From the NCBI RefSeq assembly GCF_026004055.1, contig NZ_BPIJ01000001.1:1550001-1614000 (forward strand): a stretch of DNA of 64,000 nt, given 5' to 3'. The first letter of the stretch is position 1. Each line of letters starts with the position of its first letter. The notes under the pieces are model-generated. The model did not search any database, was not told the origin of the DNA, and saw only the letters and a program-made list of their open reading frames with translations. Positions 28,500 to 38,703 of the stretch are shown in pieces. The DNA comes from Meiothermus sp. (lineage in GTDB: Bacteria > Deinococcota > Deinococci > Deinococcales > Thermaceae). A program made the translations under genes and the position numbers.

Positions 28500-29693
28500 A
28501 TGTTCGACTTTTTCCAAGTGACCGACCTGCTCACCCCCGAGGAGCGCGACGTTCAGAAAGCCGCCCGCAAGTTCCTGGAGGCCGAGTGCCTACCGCACAT
28601 TGCCGAGTGGTGGGAAAACGCCGAGTTTCCCACCCACCTGATACGCAAATTTGGCGAGATGGGCTTTCTGGGCCCTAGCATCCCCACCGAGTACGGCGGC
28701 CTTGGGGCCAGCGCGGCTTCGTATGGGGTGGTGAGCTATGAGTTGGAGCGCATAGACTCCGGCCTGCGCAGCTTTTGCAGCGTGCAGAGCAGCCTGGTGA
28801 TGTACCCCATCTGGGCTTATGGCTCCGAGGAGCAAAAGCGCGAATACCTGCCCAAGCTGGCCACCGGCGAGTATGTGGGGTGCTTCGGTCTGACCGAGGC
28901 CGACGGCGGAAGCGACCCCGATGCCAACATGAAAACTCGCGCCCGACGCGACGGGGGCGACTACGTGCTGAACGGCTCCAAGATGTGGATTACCAACGGC
29001 AACCTGGCCCATATTGCGCTGATCTGGGCCAAGGACGACGAGGGCGTGGTGCGGGGTTTTATCGTTCCCACCCATACCAAGGGCTTCCGGGCCAACAAGA
29101 TTCAGCACAAGGCATCCCTGCGGGCCTCCGTCACTAGTGAGTTGGTGCTCGAGGAGGTGCGGGTGCCGGAGAGTGCCATGCTGCCGGGGGTGAAGGGCCT
29201 CAAGGGGCCGCTTTCCTGCCTCACCCAGGCCCGCTATGGCATCGCCTGGGGGGCCTTGGGGGCGCTGGAGGCGGTGTACACCGAGGCCCTCGAGTTCGCC
29301 AAAAGCCGCACCACCTTCGGAGCGCCCATCGCCAGCCGACAGCTCGTGCAGGAGAAGCTCGTTCGCATGGCCGCCGACCATACCAAGGGCCTCCTGCTGG
29401 CCTGGCGGCTGGCCCAGCTCAAGGATGCCGGCAAACTCAGGCCGGCCCAGGTCTCGCTGGGCAAGCGCGACAATGTGCGGGCTGCTTTGAACGCGGCCCG
29501 GGCTGCCCGCGAGATTCTGGGGGGTAGCGGGATTACCCTCGAGTACCACAGCATCCGCCACATGCTGAACCTGGAAACCGTAGACACCTACGAGGGCACC
29601 CACGACATTCACACCCTGATTCTGGGCCGCGAGCTCACCGGCGAGAACGCCTTGGGCGAGAGTCCCAGACCCAAAGAGGCGGTAGGACGCTAA
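28500..29693 (+). CDS. gcdH: Acyl-CoA dehydrogenase, glutaryl-CoA dehydrogenase type
   Basis: The 397-residue flavoenzyme has the ACAD motifs CFGLTEADGGSDP and KMWITNGNLAH, and the C-terminal catalytic segment ETVDTYEGTHDIHTLILGRELTG. The glutamate in YEGTHDIH is the position used by glutaryl-CoA dehydrogenase, as are AYGSEEQKREYLP and the RSFCSVQSSL segment. It would oxidatively decarboxylate glutaryl-CoA to crotonyl-CoA in lysine/tryptophan breakdown. It stands alone; no electron-transfer flavoprotein gene is near. The start is ATG 28500; an in-frame GTG 13 codons earlier is less likely. Confidence 0.9.
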   Translation: MFDFFQVTDLLTPEERDVQKAARKFLEAECLPHIAEWWENAEFPTHLIRKFGEMGFLGPSIPTEYGGLGASAASYGVVSYELERIDSGLRSFCSVQSSLVMYPIWAYGSEEQKREYLPKLATGEYVGCFGLTEADGGSDPDANMKTRARRDGGDYVLNGSKMWITNGNLAHIALIWAKDDEGVVRGFIVPTHTKGFRANKIQHKASLRASVTSELVLEEVRVPESAMLPGVKGLKGPLSCLTQARYGIAWGALGALEAVYTEALEFAKSRTTFGAPIASRQLVQEKLVRMAADHTKGLLLAWRLAQLKDAGKLRPAQVSLGKRDNVRAALNAARAAREILGGSGITLEYHSIRHMLNLETVDTYEGTHDIHTLILGRELTGENALGESPRPKEAVGR

Positions 29694-31253
<1,560 letters not shown>

Positions 31254-31263
31254 AGCGCTCTTC

Positions 31264-31330
31264 ATACCGGATTCAAAAAGATACTCTTCAAAACCAAAAA
31301 CCCAGAGGCTATCTTTTTGAAGCCTAGAGC
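31264..31330 (+). repeat. Palindromic repeat, family A, copy 1
   Basis: The element carries GGATTCAAAAAGATA (31269-31283) and its near-complement (31310-31324, one mismatch) around a 26-base loop. An inverted, almost identical copy lies at 47501-47569. A 14-base direct repeat, TAGAGCGCTCTTCA, flanks it at 31251-31264 and 31325-31338; the left one includes the guaB stop codon. This could be a target-site duplication or part of the unit. It lies between convergent genes and could terminate both. Confidence 0.8.
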
Positions 31331-31463
31331 GCTCTTCACATGTTTTGAGCCAACCGACTTCAAAAAAGGCTTTGTCCTGGACAGAACAGTGGCCGCCTGG
31401 AAACTCGAAAACATGCCCAGACGCATTCTCGTTTTCGTGGGCGGCCACGGCTGTGAAGAGCGC
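31325..31463 (+). repeat. Element with 12-bp inverted ends, carrying family C core (copy 2)
   Basis: GCGCTCTTCACA near 31329 and TGTGAAGAGCGC ending at 31463 are inverted ends about 135 bases apart. Inside lies CTTTGTCCTGGACAGAACAGTGGCCGCC, split here as CTTTGTCCTGGACAG and AACAGTGGCCGCC, matching the right-edge copy. No reading frame inside is convincing, so it resembles a small non-autonomous element. Confidence 0.55.
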
Positions 31464-31469
31464 GATAGC

Positions 31470-32504
31470 TCACCTCGAGCCCTGCGCTTGCAGCGCGAGG
31501 GCCGCATCCCGGTAGCCGGGTTTGTAGCGCAACGCCGCCTGAAAATCGGCCCTCGCCCCTTCCAGGTTGCCCAGGGCTTTGCGGGCCAGACCGCGCCAGT
31601 AGAAGCTCTCCTCGTGGTCGTCTACCCGGCCCAGCACATCGTTGGCCAGCGCGATGACTTCCTGGTAGCGCCCGGTTTGGTAGTAGGCCTCGTAGGGGCC
31701 AAACTGGTACCAGAGCATCCGCCAGGGCCAGTTGTGCACGGCATTGGCCGGACGGCGGGGGTCTAGCGTCCGGCTGGGGGCAATCTGGCGAGAGCGATCG
31801 TAGGCCCGGGCCGCTTCCGGGGCGTTGCCCAGGCGCAAAAGGCTGCTGCCCAGGTTGAACCAGGCGAAGGCATTCTGGGGATTTTGCTGGGTTTCGCGCC
31901 GGGCCTGCTCGAGGGCCAGTTGCCACTCGTGCCCCTCCTGCATCCGGTTGCCCAGAATAGCGGTCAGTTTGTCTTGCTGGCCCCTGGCATACACCACCAG
32001 ATAGGTGCGGTTGAACACCTGCCAAAGCCTATCCAGCTCGCCATAGCGCAGCGTGACCTTGGGACCGTAGTAGCTGTCGAAGGCATTGAAGAGGCCCTGG
32101 GCGTCGTTGTAGCCCACCAGCAGGCGGTAGTGGCCCATGCCGCCGTGGTCGGGGGTCACGAACCAGGTCTCGATGATCACCGGAAAGCCCCCCGCAAGCA
32201 GGCGTTTGAGCAGGTTCAGGTCGCCTGCCACCCCCAGGTGCACCCCAAAACCCCGCTGACGGGCAAAGGCCGCCATCTCGTCGGCGTTTACGTTTTTGTC
32301 ATTTTTGTTAGGTTTGAGGATGGGGGCGATCTGGTACTGGGTCTCGCGGCTGCCCCAGAAGCTCAGGGCCATTCCCAGCGTAACGGGGCCGCAGTTGTTG
32401 TAGCGCTGGTATTCGTGACGGGCGCCATTTAGGAAAACCTTCCCGGGTTGGGCGAGTGAGAAACCTACTAAAGCTATCAGTAAATACACGAACCAACGAC
32501 GCAT
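31470..32504 (-). CDS. Secreted C39-like cysteine peptidase with TPR repeats
   Basis: The 344-residue protein starts with a signal peptide (FVYLLIALVGFSLAQ). Residues about 25-185 form a C39-type papain-like fold: catalytic cysteine in YNNCGPVTLGMAL, histidine in GMGHYRLLVGYN and aspartate in FDSYYGP. The rest holds about three TPR units (AFAWFNLGSSLLRLGNAPEAARAYDR and similar). C39 domains usually cut leader peptides next to ABC exporters; no such exporter adjoins, so this may be a free periplasmic hydrolase or a peptide-binding protein. Start ATG 32504 places the signal peptide correctly. Confidence 0.82.
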   Translation of the reverse strand: MRRWFVYLLIALVGFSLAQPGKVFLNGARHEYQRYNNCGPVTLGMALSFWGSRETQYQIAPILKPNKNDKNVNADEMAAFARQRGFGVHLGVAGDLNLLKRLLAGGFPVIIETWFVTPDHGGMGHYRLLVGYNDAQGLFNAFDSYYGPKVTLRYGELDRLWQVFNRTYLVVYARGQQDKLTAILGNRMQEGHEWQLALEQARRETQQNPQNAFAWFNLGSSLLRLGNAPEAARAYDRSRQIAPSRTLDPRRPANAVHNWPWRMLWYQFGPYEAYYQTGRYQEVIALANDVLGRVDDHEESFYWRGLARKALGNLEGARADFQAALRYKPGYRDAALALQAQGSR

Positions 32505-32625
32505 CGGTTCAGTATGACAGATGCCCCCCAGGGCCGATTGTGGCCTCAAACCTCGGCGGTCTGGGTGCCGCTTTTGGGGATGCAAACAGCGCCGAGAGTT
32601 TGCGTTTCCTCGTGCTGACCTCCTG

Positions 32626-33090
32626 CTAATGTACCTGCGTAAGCCCTGCGGCCTCGGCCAGGGCTTTTTCGGAAGGAATTTGACCTTGCTGGAGGCTTTG
32701 TATCAGATGCGCCGCCATCCGGCCCAGGGCGTCCCGCACCCTGCGCCATTCCTCCAGGCCCTGGCCGGAGGGGTCGGGGAAGGAAACGTGCAGCTTGTGG
32801 GTTCTGGCCGGGTAAGCCGGGCAAGCCTCGGCCGCTGCGTCGCAAACCGTGAGCACCAGATCGAAGTTCCAGGGGTCGGGCAGGTCGTAAAGGGTTTTGG
32901 AGGTGTGCGCGCTCAGGTCTATACCCACTTCCCCCATTACCGCAATGGCGTCGGGCTTAACAAAAGTTTTCTCGCTGCCCGCCGACCAGATTTCGGCAGG
33001 AAAGCCCTGTTTTTGAGCCCAGTACCGAAGCCAGCCCTCGGCCATCTGGCTGCGGGCCGAGTTGTGGGTGCAGAGTACCAGAATGCGCAT
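32626..33090 (-). CDS. arsC: Thioredoxin-coupled arsenate reductase (low-molecular-weight phosphatase family)
   Basis: The 154-residue protein has the P-loop VLCTHNSARSQMAEG (Cys7-x5-Arg) and the redox pair in LTVCDAAAEACP, about residues 82-89. This is the Cys10-Cys82-Cys89 arrangement of B. subtilis/S. aureus ArsC, and SFPDPSG supplies the general acid. It reduces arsenate to arsenite with electrons from thioredoxin. It stands alone 26 kb from the arsR cluster, with no ArsR site visible upstream. The P-loop His in place of the usual Gly is uncommon. Confidence 0.9.
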   Translation of the reverse strand: MRILVLCTHNSARSQMAEGWLRYWAQKQGFPAEIWSAGSEKTFVKPDAIAVMGEVGIDLSAHTSKTLYDLPDPWNFDLVLTVCDAAAEACPAYPARTHKLHVSFPDPSGQGLEEWRRVRDALGRMAAHLIQSLQQGQIPSEKALAEAAGLTQVH

Positions 33091-33185
33091 TTGACAAGAT
33101 TATCGGCCCAATTTCATGAAAATGTCATTGGGTTTCCACTTTTACGTTCCCGCAAAGAATCGAAGGCACAACCCCATCCACAGGC

Positions 33186-33191
33186 TATAAT
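33186..33191 (+). promoter_or_regulatory. -10 box of aroA (TATAAT)
   Basis: A consensus TATAAT thirteen bases before the aroA ATG. The gap to the divergent arsC gene is 114 bases. Confidence 0.55.
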
Positions 33192-33204
33192 CCCGGTTGG
33201 ACTT

Positions 33205-34485
33205 ATGGAACGGCGCATCTCCCCTACCCGCTCCCTCAAGGGCACCCTCCGCGTTCCCGGCGACAAATCGGTCACGCACCGGGGTCTCATTTTGGGCACA
33301 CTGGCCCAGGGCCAAAGCACCCTCTACTACCCCCTCAAAGCCGGAGATACCCTCTCGACAGCTCAGGTAATGCGGCAGTTGGGGGCCACGATCACCGAAC
33401 AGGGCGAGCACTTTCTCGTCCAAGGGGCGGGCCTTCGTCTCCAGGAACCCGGCGATGTACTGGACTGCGGCAACGCCGGAACCCTCATGCGGTTGGTCGC
33501 GGGGTTGCTCTCGGGACAGGAGATCTTCACCGTGCTCACCGGCGATGCCTCGCTGCGGCGGCGGCCCATGGGCCGGGTCACCACCCCCTTGCGGCAGATG
33601 GGGGCCCGCATCGAAGGACGCGAGAATGGGAAACTAGCACCCCTGGCCATCCGCGGCGGCGGCCTACAGGGCATCCATTACGAGCTACCGGTAGCCAGCG
33701 CCCAGGTCAAGAGTGCGGTCTTGCTGGCAGGTCTTTTTGCCGAGGAGGACACCGAGGTCGTAGAGCCCGCCCCCACCCGTGACCACACCGAGCGGGTTTT
33801 TAGACACTACGGCTTGCCCATCGAACTCGAGGGCCCCCTAATTCGCACCCGACGGGCCGAGCCGTTTGCCGCCAAAGACCTGACCGTGCCGGGCGATTTC
33901 AGCAGTGCAGCCTTTTTTATCGTGGCCGCCCTGATCACCCCCGATTCAGACCTGACCCTCGAGGGGGTGGGTCTAAACCCCACCCGCACCGGGCTCCTCA
34001 CGGTACTCAAGGAGATGGGGGCCGACCTAAGCTGGCAGGTAACCGAAGGGCAGGAGGGGGAGCCGGTGGGCTGGATTCGAGCCCGCTCCTCCACCCTCAA
34101 GGGGGTTTCGGTAGACCCCAAGTTGATTCCGCTAATGGTGGACGAGGTGCCCGTCCTGGCCGCAGCAGCAGCCTGGGCCGAGGGCGAGACCTATATTCCA
34201 AATCTGGAGGAGCTCCGCGTTAAGGAGTCCGACCGGGTAGCGGCCATCGCCCAGAACTTGCAAAACCTAGGCGTGCCCGTAGAGGCCGGCCCCGACTGGC
34301 TGCGCATTCGCGGCGGCCAGGTACAGGGCGGCGGGGTAGTCGAGCCCTTTCATGACCACCGTATCGCCATGGCCTTTGCGGTCTGCGGCCTGCCCAAGGG
34401 GGTAACGGTGCAAGACGCCGAGTGGGCCAGCATCAGTTTTCCGAGCTTCTGGCAGGACCTGGAGCGCCTGAGGGGCCAGGAATAG
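33205..34485 (+). CDS. aroA: 3-phosphoshikimate 1-carboxyvinyltransferase (EPSP synthase)
   Basis: The 426-residue protein has the EPSPS signatures: PGDKSVTHRGLIL at the N-terminus, LDCGNAGTLMRLVAG, TGDASLRRRPMGR, SAQVKSAVLLAGL, and the C-terminal VKESDRVAAI and HDHRIAMAFAV. It joins shikimate-3-phosphate with PEP in aromatic amino-acid synthesis. The glycine in GNAGT is retained, the form normally sensitive to glyphosate. The downstream cmk gene follows after 11 bases, so the two are one operon, an aroA-cmk pairing common in bacteria. Confidence 0.95.
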   Translation: MERRISPTRSLKGTLRVPGDKSVTHRGLILGTLAQGQSTLYYPLKAGDTLSTAQVMRQLGATITEQGEHFLVQGAGLRLQEPGDVLDCGNAGTLMRLVAGLLSGQEIFTVLTGDASLRRRPMGRVTTPLRQMGARIEGRENGKLAPLAIRGGGLQGIHYELPVASAQVKSAVLLAGLFAEEDTEVVEPAPTRDHTERVFRHYGLPIELEGPLIRTRRAEPFAAKDLTVPGDFSSAAFFIVAALITPDSDLTLEGVGLNPTRTGLLTVLKEMGADLSWQVTEGQEGEPVGWIRARSSTLKGVSVDPKLIPLMVDEVPVLAAAAAWAEGETYIPNLEELRVKESDRVAAIAQNLQNLGVPVEAGPDWLRIRGGQVQGGGVVEPFHDHRIAMAFAVCGLPKGVTVQDAEWASISFPSFWQDLERLRGQE

Positions 34486-34496
34486 CCTACGCCTTT

Positions 34497-35138
34497 ATGC
34501 AAGACATCATTACCATTGACGGCCCCTCGGCCTCGGGCAAAACCAGCGTGGCCCAGCGGGTAGCCCAGCATCTGGGCATCCCCTACATCTCCAGTGGCCT
34601 TTTGTACCGGGCCGTGGCCCTATTGTGCTTGCTGGAAAACGTCTCTGCCGAGGAAATCGAGCAGCATTTGGGGAAACATCGCCTCGAGCTCAAGCCCACC
34701 CCCGGTCAGAACCTGGTTTTCCTGGACGGCCAGGAGGTGAGCGAAGCCTTGCATAGCCTCGAGGTAGACCAGATCGTCTCCGCTGTGGCCGCGCGCCCTG
34801 CCATACGCCAGTACGTCAACGAGGTGCTACGCCAAATTCCGCCCCCCTTCGTGGTGGACGGGCGCGATATGGGCAGCACGGTGTTTCCCCAGGCCCGCTA
34901 CAAGTTCTATCTCACCGCCAGCCCCGAGGTGCGGGCAAAACGCCGTGTCCCCGAGCGCGAGGCCTCCTACGAAACCGTACTGGCCGAGATCCTCCGGCGT
35001 GATCAGGCCGACCAGCAACAAAGCGCCCCCGCCCAGGATGCCCTCATCCTGGACACCAGTAACTTAGACCTCGATGGGGTGGTGCAGGCTGTGCTGGCGC
35101 ATATTACGCCCGCACCCGGTGGGCCGATAACTAAGTAA
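34497..35138 (+). CDS. cmk: Cytidylate kinase
   Basis: The 213-residue NMP kinase has the P-loop DGPSASGKTSVAQ, the SSGLLYRAVAL segment, VVDGRDMGSTVFP in the CMP-binding region and RAKRRVPE in the lid. It phosphorylates CMP and dCMP with ATP. Length is slightly short of the usual 220-230. It is the second gene of the aroA operon. The longer open frame upstream overlaps aroA and is rejected in favour of ATG 34497. Confidence 0.94.
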   Translation: MQDIITIDGPSASGKTSVAQRVAQHLGIPYISSGLLYRAVALLCLLENVSAEEIEQHLGKHRLELKPTPGQNLVFLDGQEVSEALHSLEVDQIVSAVAARPAIRQYVNEVLRQIPPPFVVDGRDMGSTVFPQARYKFYLTASPEVRAKRRVPEREASYETVLAEILRRDQADQQQSAPAQDALILDTSNLDLDGVVQAVLAHITPAPGGPITK

Positions 35139-35199
35139 TCGGCCGATCTTCACCGTTTACCTCGGTCAGGGTAAGGCACCGGGAGCCGTACAAGGATGG

Positions 35200-35523
35200 T
35201 CAAGGCCTCGAGGCCAGGTTCAAAACCACCACCCCCACAATAATCAGCCCAATGCCCAGGGCAATCGGAAGGTTCATGGGCTCCTTGAGCACCAGCCAGC
35301 CCAGCACCGCAATCAGGGCCGTGCCTAACCCCGACCAGACCGCATAAGCCGTGTTGAGCGGAATGGTCTTGAGGGTCAGGCTCAGAAAATAGAAGGCCAG
35401 GCCGTACCCCAGCACCACCACCAGCGAAGGCAGCAGCTTGGTAAAGCCTTGCGAGGCCTTGAGTGCGGTCGAGCCGATCACCTCCGAGACAATCGCCAGC
35501 ATCAACAAAACCCATCCGCTCAT
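35200..35523 (-). CDS. Small multidrug resistance (SMR) family transporter
   Basis: The 107-residue protein has four membrane helices. The essential membrane glutamate lies in the first ([13 protein letters not shown]), with [29 protein letters not shown] in the middle. This matches EmrE/QacE-type or guanidinium-type (Gdx/SugE) proton-coupled exporters, which work as dimers. Which subgroup is not decided by eye. GGAGGGGTAGGG directly precedes ATG 35523, so the nine codons upstream are not coding. Confidence 0.9.
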   Translation of the reverse strand: MSGWVLLMLAIVSEVIGSTALKASQGFTKLLPSLVVVLGYGLAFYFLSLTLKTIPLNTAYAVWSGLGTALIAVLGWLVLKEPMNLPIALGIGLIIVGVVVLNLASRP

Positions 35524-35621
35524 CCCTACCCCTCCACTCTGGCCCGGCATGCGGCGTCAAAGAGCCCGGCTCAACAAATACCGGTCTTTGTAGCATACCG
35601 CGGGGCTACCGGGCTTCTGTG

Positions 35622-35627
35622 TACAAT
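35622..35627 (+). promoter_or_regulatory. -10 box of the response-regulator gene (TACAAT)
   Basis: TACAAT ends seven bases before ATG 35635; no Shine-Dalgarno is present. Confidence 0.5.
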
Positions 35628-35634
35628 ATATGTA

Positions 35635-36288
35635 ATGATTCGCATCCTACTTGCCGACGACCACGCGCTGTTTCGCCAGGGTCTCAAGAGCCTTTTGGAG
35701 GCCGAGCCCGACTTCAAGGTGATGGGCGAAGCCAAAGATGGGCGCGAGGCCCTGCGCCACGCCCTCGAGGCCCACCCTGACATCATCCTGATGGACATCC
35801 AGATGCCCGGTCTGGATGGCGTGCAGGCCACTCAAGAAATCCTCAAGGAGTGGCCCCAGGCTAAGGTGATTATGCTCACCATGTACCGCCAGGACGGCTA
35901 CGTCTTCGAGGCCGTCAAGGCCGGGGCGCGAGGCTACATGCTCAAAGATGCCGACGCCAAGGAGCTACTAGACGCCATTCGCCGGGTTTACCAGGGCGAG
36001 GTCTTGCTGGATGCCGAGATGGCCGAACAGATCATCCAAGACTTCAAGGCCCAAAAAGAGACCACCCCCAAAGAACATGCCGAGCTTTCGGAACGCGAGG
36101 TGCAAATTTTGCGCCTGGTGGCCCAGGGCTACACCAACCTCGAGATCGCCTCTGAACTTTCGCTCTCCGAAAAAACCGTGCGCAACCGCCTATCGGATAT
36201 CTTCCAGAAACTTCATCTTAACAACCGTACCCAGGCTGCCCTCTACGCCTTACGCGAGGGCCTGGCGGAAAAAAGCGATGAGCAGTAG
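35635..36288 (+). CDS. NarL/FixJ-family response regulator (orphan)
   Basis: The 217-residue protein has a receiver domain (1-120) with the acidic pair ADDH, phospho-acceptor Asp in [13 protein letters not shown], Thr in MLTMYR and Lys in MLKDAD. A LuxR-type helix-turn-helix follows ([43 protein letters not shown]). No histidine kinase adjoins, so its partner is elsewhere. It is transcribed alone from a TACAAT -10 box seven bases upstream. All phosphorylation residues are present. Confidence 0.92.
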   Translation: MIRILLADDHALFRQGLKSLLEAEPDFKVMGEAKDGREALRHALEAHPDIILMDIQMPGLDGVQATQEILKEWPQAKVIMLTMYRQDGYVFEAVKAGARGYMLKDADAKELLDAIRRVYQGEVLLDAEMAEQIIQDFKAQKETTPKEHAELSEREVQILRLVAQGYTNLEIASELSLSEKTVRNRLSDIFQKLHLNNRTQAALYALREGLAEKSDEQ

Positions 36289-36427
36289 GTGGCTAGCAGC
36301 TGCCAAAGGCTCAAGGCCATATAGCACACCGGCTTCTTACGACCTGAGACTTGCGGCGGCACCCCTGCATCTCGGCGATGGTGCGTCGAGGGTTACGCCC
36401 CCCCCTGTACAGCCCATCCAAAGCCTG

Positions 36428-36433
36428 TATCAT
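36428..36433 (+). promoter_or_regulatory. -10 box of the M20 peptidase gene (TATCAT)
   Basis: TATCAT ends nine bases before ATG 36443. The 150-base gap upstream (36289-36440) holds degenerate GACCTGAGACTTGCGG-type repeat sequence. Confidence 0.45.
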
Positions 36434-36442
36434 CAAAGCCCG

Positions 36443-37474
36443 ATGAGCGATGCCACCCAAACCACCCTCGAGCCGCTGACGCTGCTGGGGGAGATTGCCG
36501 AAATAAGCGGCGACAGCGCCCGTGGGGCCTGGGTAGCCCACCAACTGCGTGCCCAGGGGCTAGAGCCCCAATCCGACGAGCTGGGCAATGTCTGGGCCGG
36601 TCGGGGCTCCACCTTGTTGGTGGCCCATATTGACACCGTACTGACCCCCACACCCCTCAGGCGGGAGAAAAACCGCTGGTTTGGCCCGGCAGTGGGCGAC
36701 AACTCCTCGGGGGTGGCGGTCTTGGTGGCCCTGGCCGGCGAACTGGTGGCCCTGGGCTGTACTGTGGCTTTTAGCGTGGGCGAGGAGGGGCTGGGCAACC
36801 TGCGGGGGGCCCGGCACCTGGTCAAGCACTTACGGCCCCAACAGATGATTGCGGTGGATGGCTATCTGCCCGGGATCGTGAGTCGCTCGGCGGGTTCCTA
36901 CCGGATGCGGGCCCGCCTGACCGGGCCGGGTGGCCATGCCTGGGGTGACCGGGGGGCCCCCTCGCCGGTGCCGGCGCTGGGGCAGGCCCTGACCCAGCTG
37001 TACGCCCTCGAGCGCCCCAACGATACCAGCTTGAACGTGGGCCGGTTGTGGGGCGGCGAGGCCATCAACGCCATCCCCCAGGAGGCGGGCTTTGAGCTCG
37101 ATCTGCGGGCCCTGGAAGCCGCGGAGCTGGGCCGGTTGGTCGGGCAGGTTCAAGAAATCCTGATGGAAGCCGCGCGCAGATTTAACCTGCGCTTGGAAAT
37201 CGAGGGACTAGGTGAGCGCCCGGCGGGCATGACCGCAACCCCGGCCATGCTGGCAGCAGCCCGCAAGGCTTTGATGGAACTGGGCCTCGAGGCCCAGTTC
37301 ACCGCCGGCTCCACCGATGCCTCGGCGGGCGTGGAGGCGGGCATCCCGGCCATCACCCTGAGCGTCTACCGGGGCGGTGGGGCCCACACCCCCGAGGAGT
37401 GGGTCGAGCCCGCCTCGCTACAGCAGGGCCTGTGGGCTTTGCGTAGCTTTGTGCGGCAGCTTCTGCAAACATAA
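36443..37474 (+). CDS. M20-family metallopeptidase / deacylase (LysK/ArgE-like)
   Basis: The 343-residue enzyme has the M20 metal-binding scheme: LLVAHIDTVL (His and general-base Asp), VGDNSSGVAVL (bridging Asp), SVGEEGLGN (catalytic Glu), VDGYLPG and the C-terminal GGGAHTPEEW histidine. Length and the VDGYLPG segment recall LysK, the enzyme that releases lysine or ornithine from the LysW carrier in Thermus, but other N-acyl-amino-acid hydrolases look alike. No lysW or lysJ gene is near, so the substrate remains open. Confidence 0.85.
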   Translation: MSDATQTTLEPLTLLGEIAEISGDSARGAWVAHQLRAQGLEPQSDELGNVWAGRGSTLLVAHIDTVLTPTPLRREKNRWFGPAVGDNSSGVAVLVALAGELVALGCTVAFSVGEEGLGNLRGARHLVKHLRPQQMIAVDGYLPGIVSRSAGSYRMRARLTGPGGHAWGDRGAPSPVPALGQALTQLYALERPNDTSLNVGRLWGGEAINAIPQEAGFELDLRALEAAELGRLVGQVQEILMEAARRFNLRLEIEGLGERPAGMTATPAMLAAARKALMELGLEAQFTAGSTDASAGVEAGIPAITLSVYRGGGAHTPEEWVEPASLQQGLWALRSFVRQLLQT

Positions 37475-37487
37475 CGCTTTTGTAACG
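37472..37487 (+). promoter_or_regulatory. Two TAACG direct repeats, 11-bp period
   Basis: TAACGCTTTTG followed by TAACG (37472-37476 and 37483-37487) overlaps the end of the M20 gene and lies before the 66-residue gene. A related array occurs at 55143-55184. The 11-bp period is typical of tandem sites for OmpR/PhoB-type regulators. Confidence 0.35.
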
Positions 37488-37522
37488 ATTGCTTTGCTAC
37501 CGTGAGCGCACACGAGGGCAGC

Positions 37523-37723
37523 ATGGCAAACACCCGTACCTTTTTGTTGCAACTCTGGCAAGACCCGGCCGGCCTGTGGGCGGTACTCAGGGATGAACAA
37601 CAGGGACAGCTTTACCAGTTTGAGAGTCTCGAGGCCCTGACCCATTTTCTATCGCAGCTTGAGGGCGATCCGCTGCAGGAGCCCTCGGGTGAAACGAAAA
37701 GCGCAGCGCTGGGTCTAGAGTAA
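37523..37723 (+). CDS. Small conserved-looking protein, 66 residues
   Basis: The peptide begins MANTRTFLLQLWQDPAGLWAVLRDEQQGQLYQFESLEALTHFL. This reads as one compact beta-beta-alpha unit with a polar C-terminal tail. The family is not recognised. GAGGG lies a few bases before ATG 37523; GTG 37502 is an alternative. Its promoter region overlaps the TAACG direct repeats at the end of the M20 gene. Confidence 0.6.
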   Translation: MANTRTFLLQLWQDPAGLWAVLRDEQQGQLYQFESLEALTHFLSQLEGDPLQEPSGETKSAALGLE

Positions 37724-37766
37724 CGCACCCCCCAACATCTGCCCCGATGTGCGATAGGATAGTCCG

Positions 37767-38606
37767 GTGCGTGTAGGCGTCTTGAACGGCTGGCTTTCGC
37801 AACGCTACCTTCCTTTTTGGGAAACCTACTTCCGAGCGCTCGAGGTAGATATAGTTCACCCCGAGGCAACGGCGGTAGCCCTGCCCTTTCCTGCCCCCAT
37901 CCGGCGGCTGCTGGGTCAGGTCTATAGCCTGAAGACCCAAGGGGTCGACTACCTGCTGCTGCCCGATGTGCAGTTGGGTCGGGAAGCCCAGAAGGGCAAC
38001 CCTCTGCCCTGGTTGGTGGGCCTGGAGGAAACCCTGAAGCGGCTCATTCCCGGTCTGCCCCCTACCCTGGTGGTTCCCGCCGAGCTTTACCCAGAGGTGG
38101 CAGGCCTGGCGGCGAAAATTGGGCAGAGCCTCACCCAGAACCCCATGCTGGCCCGGCGAGCCCTAGAACGTACCAAACACCTGCTGCACCCCTCCTTTAC
38201 CGCCCCCAAACAAGGCGGCGTCTACCTGGTTGGGCTGGTGGCTCAGCCCATGTTGCTCTGCGATGAAGAATGGCTGGCCTCGGTGCGGACTGCGCTGGAC
38301 ACGCGCGGCCTGAGCTTGTTCCTGGCCGATAAAGCCCCTGCCGAGCTGCGCCAGGAGGGGGCCCACTTGGGGCTGGGTCTGGAGCTGCCCACCGACCTCG
38401 AGGCCGCCGGCATGCACCGCTACCTCTCGAGGCTGGGCAAGGTCAAAGGGCTGCTCTACATACACGAGGCCAAATACCTGCCCCTACCCACCCCGCTGCG
38501 CAAGTCGCTCAAGAAAGCCCCCCCCTCCAAGCCCTGGCGAATGGCAGGCCTCGAGGCCCCCTGGAACCAGATCGCCGATGAACTAGCCAAGGATCTCCAG
38601 GTCTGA
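37767..38606 (+). CDS. DUF2229-like protein (2-hydroxyacyl-CoA dehydratase activase-related)
   Basis: The 279-residue protein begins RVGVLNGWLSQRYLPFWETYFRALEVDIVHP. This resembles the DUF2229 module of dehydratase activase-related proteins (GIPRALxxYExFPFWxxFFxxLGxEVVLSP pattern). The cysteines that usually bind a cluster in that family are missing: only one Cys is present, near residue 170. So if related, it has lost the iron-sulfur site. The start is GTG 37767, with TAGGAT exactly six bases upstream. Function unknown. Confidence 0.65.
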   Translation: MRVGVLNGWLSQRYLPFWETYFRALEVDIVHPEATAVALPFPAPIRRLLGQVYSLKTQGVDYLLLPDVQLGREAQKGNPLPWLVGLEETLKRLIPGLPPTLVVPAELYPEVAGLAAKIGQSLTQNPMLARRALERTKHLLHPSFTAPKQGGVYLVGLVAQPMLLCDEEWLASVRTALDTRGLSLFLADKAPAELRQEGAHLGLGLELPTDLEAAGMHRYLSRLGKVKGLLYIHEAKYLPLPTPLRKSLKKAPPSKPWRMAGLEAPWNQIADELAKDLQV

Positions 38607-38703
38607 TAAACTTGCATTTCTGTGCCCTTCTCGGGGCTTCATAGCCCACCGCCAGGCTTAATCTGGAAAAAGCTCACGCTCCAAAACCGTTGGGAGGAAT
38701 AAA

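Noticed and set aside
32521-33204. Upstream extension of the aroA frame by 228 codons
   Set aside because: It overlaps arsC entirely on the other strand; TATAAT at 33186 and the N-terminal EPSPS motif fix the start at 33205.
37472-37487. Reading the TAACG pair as a definite Pho box
   Set aside because: Spacing is suggestive but there are only two units, no phosphate gene nearby and no known consensus for this group to compare with.
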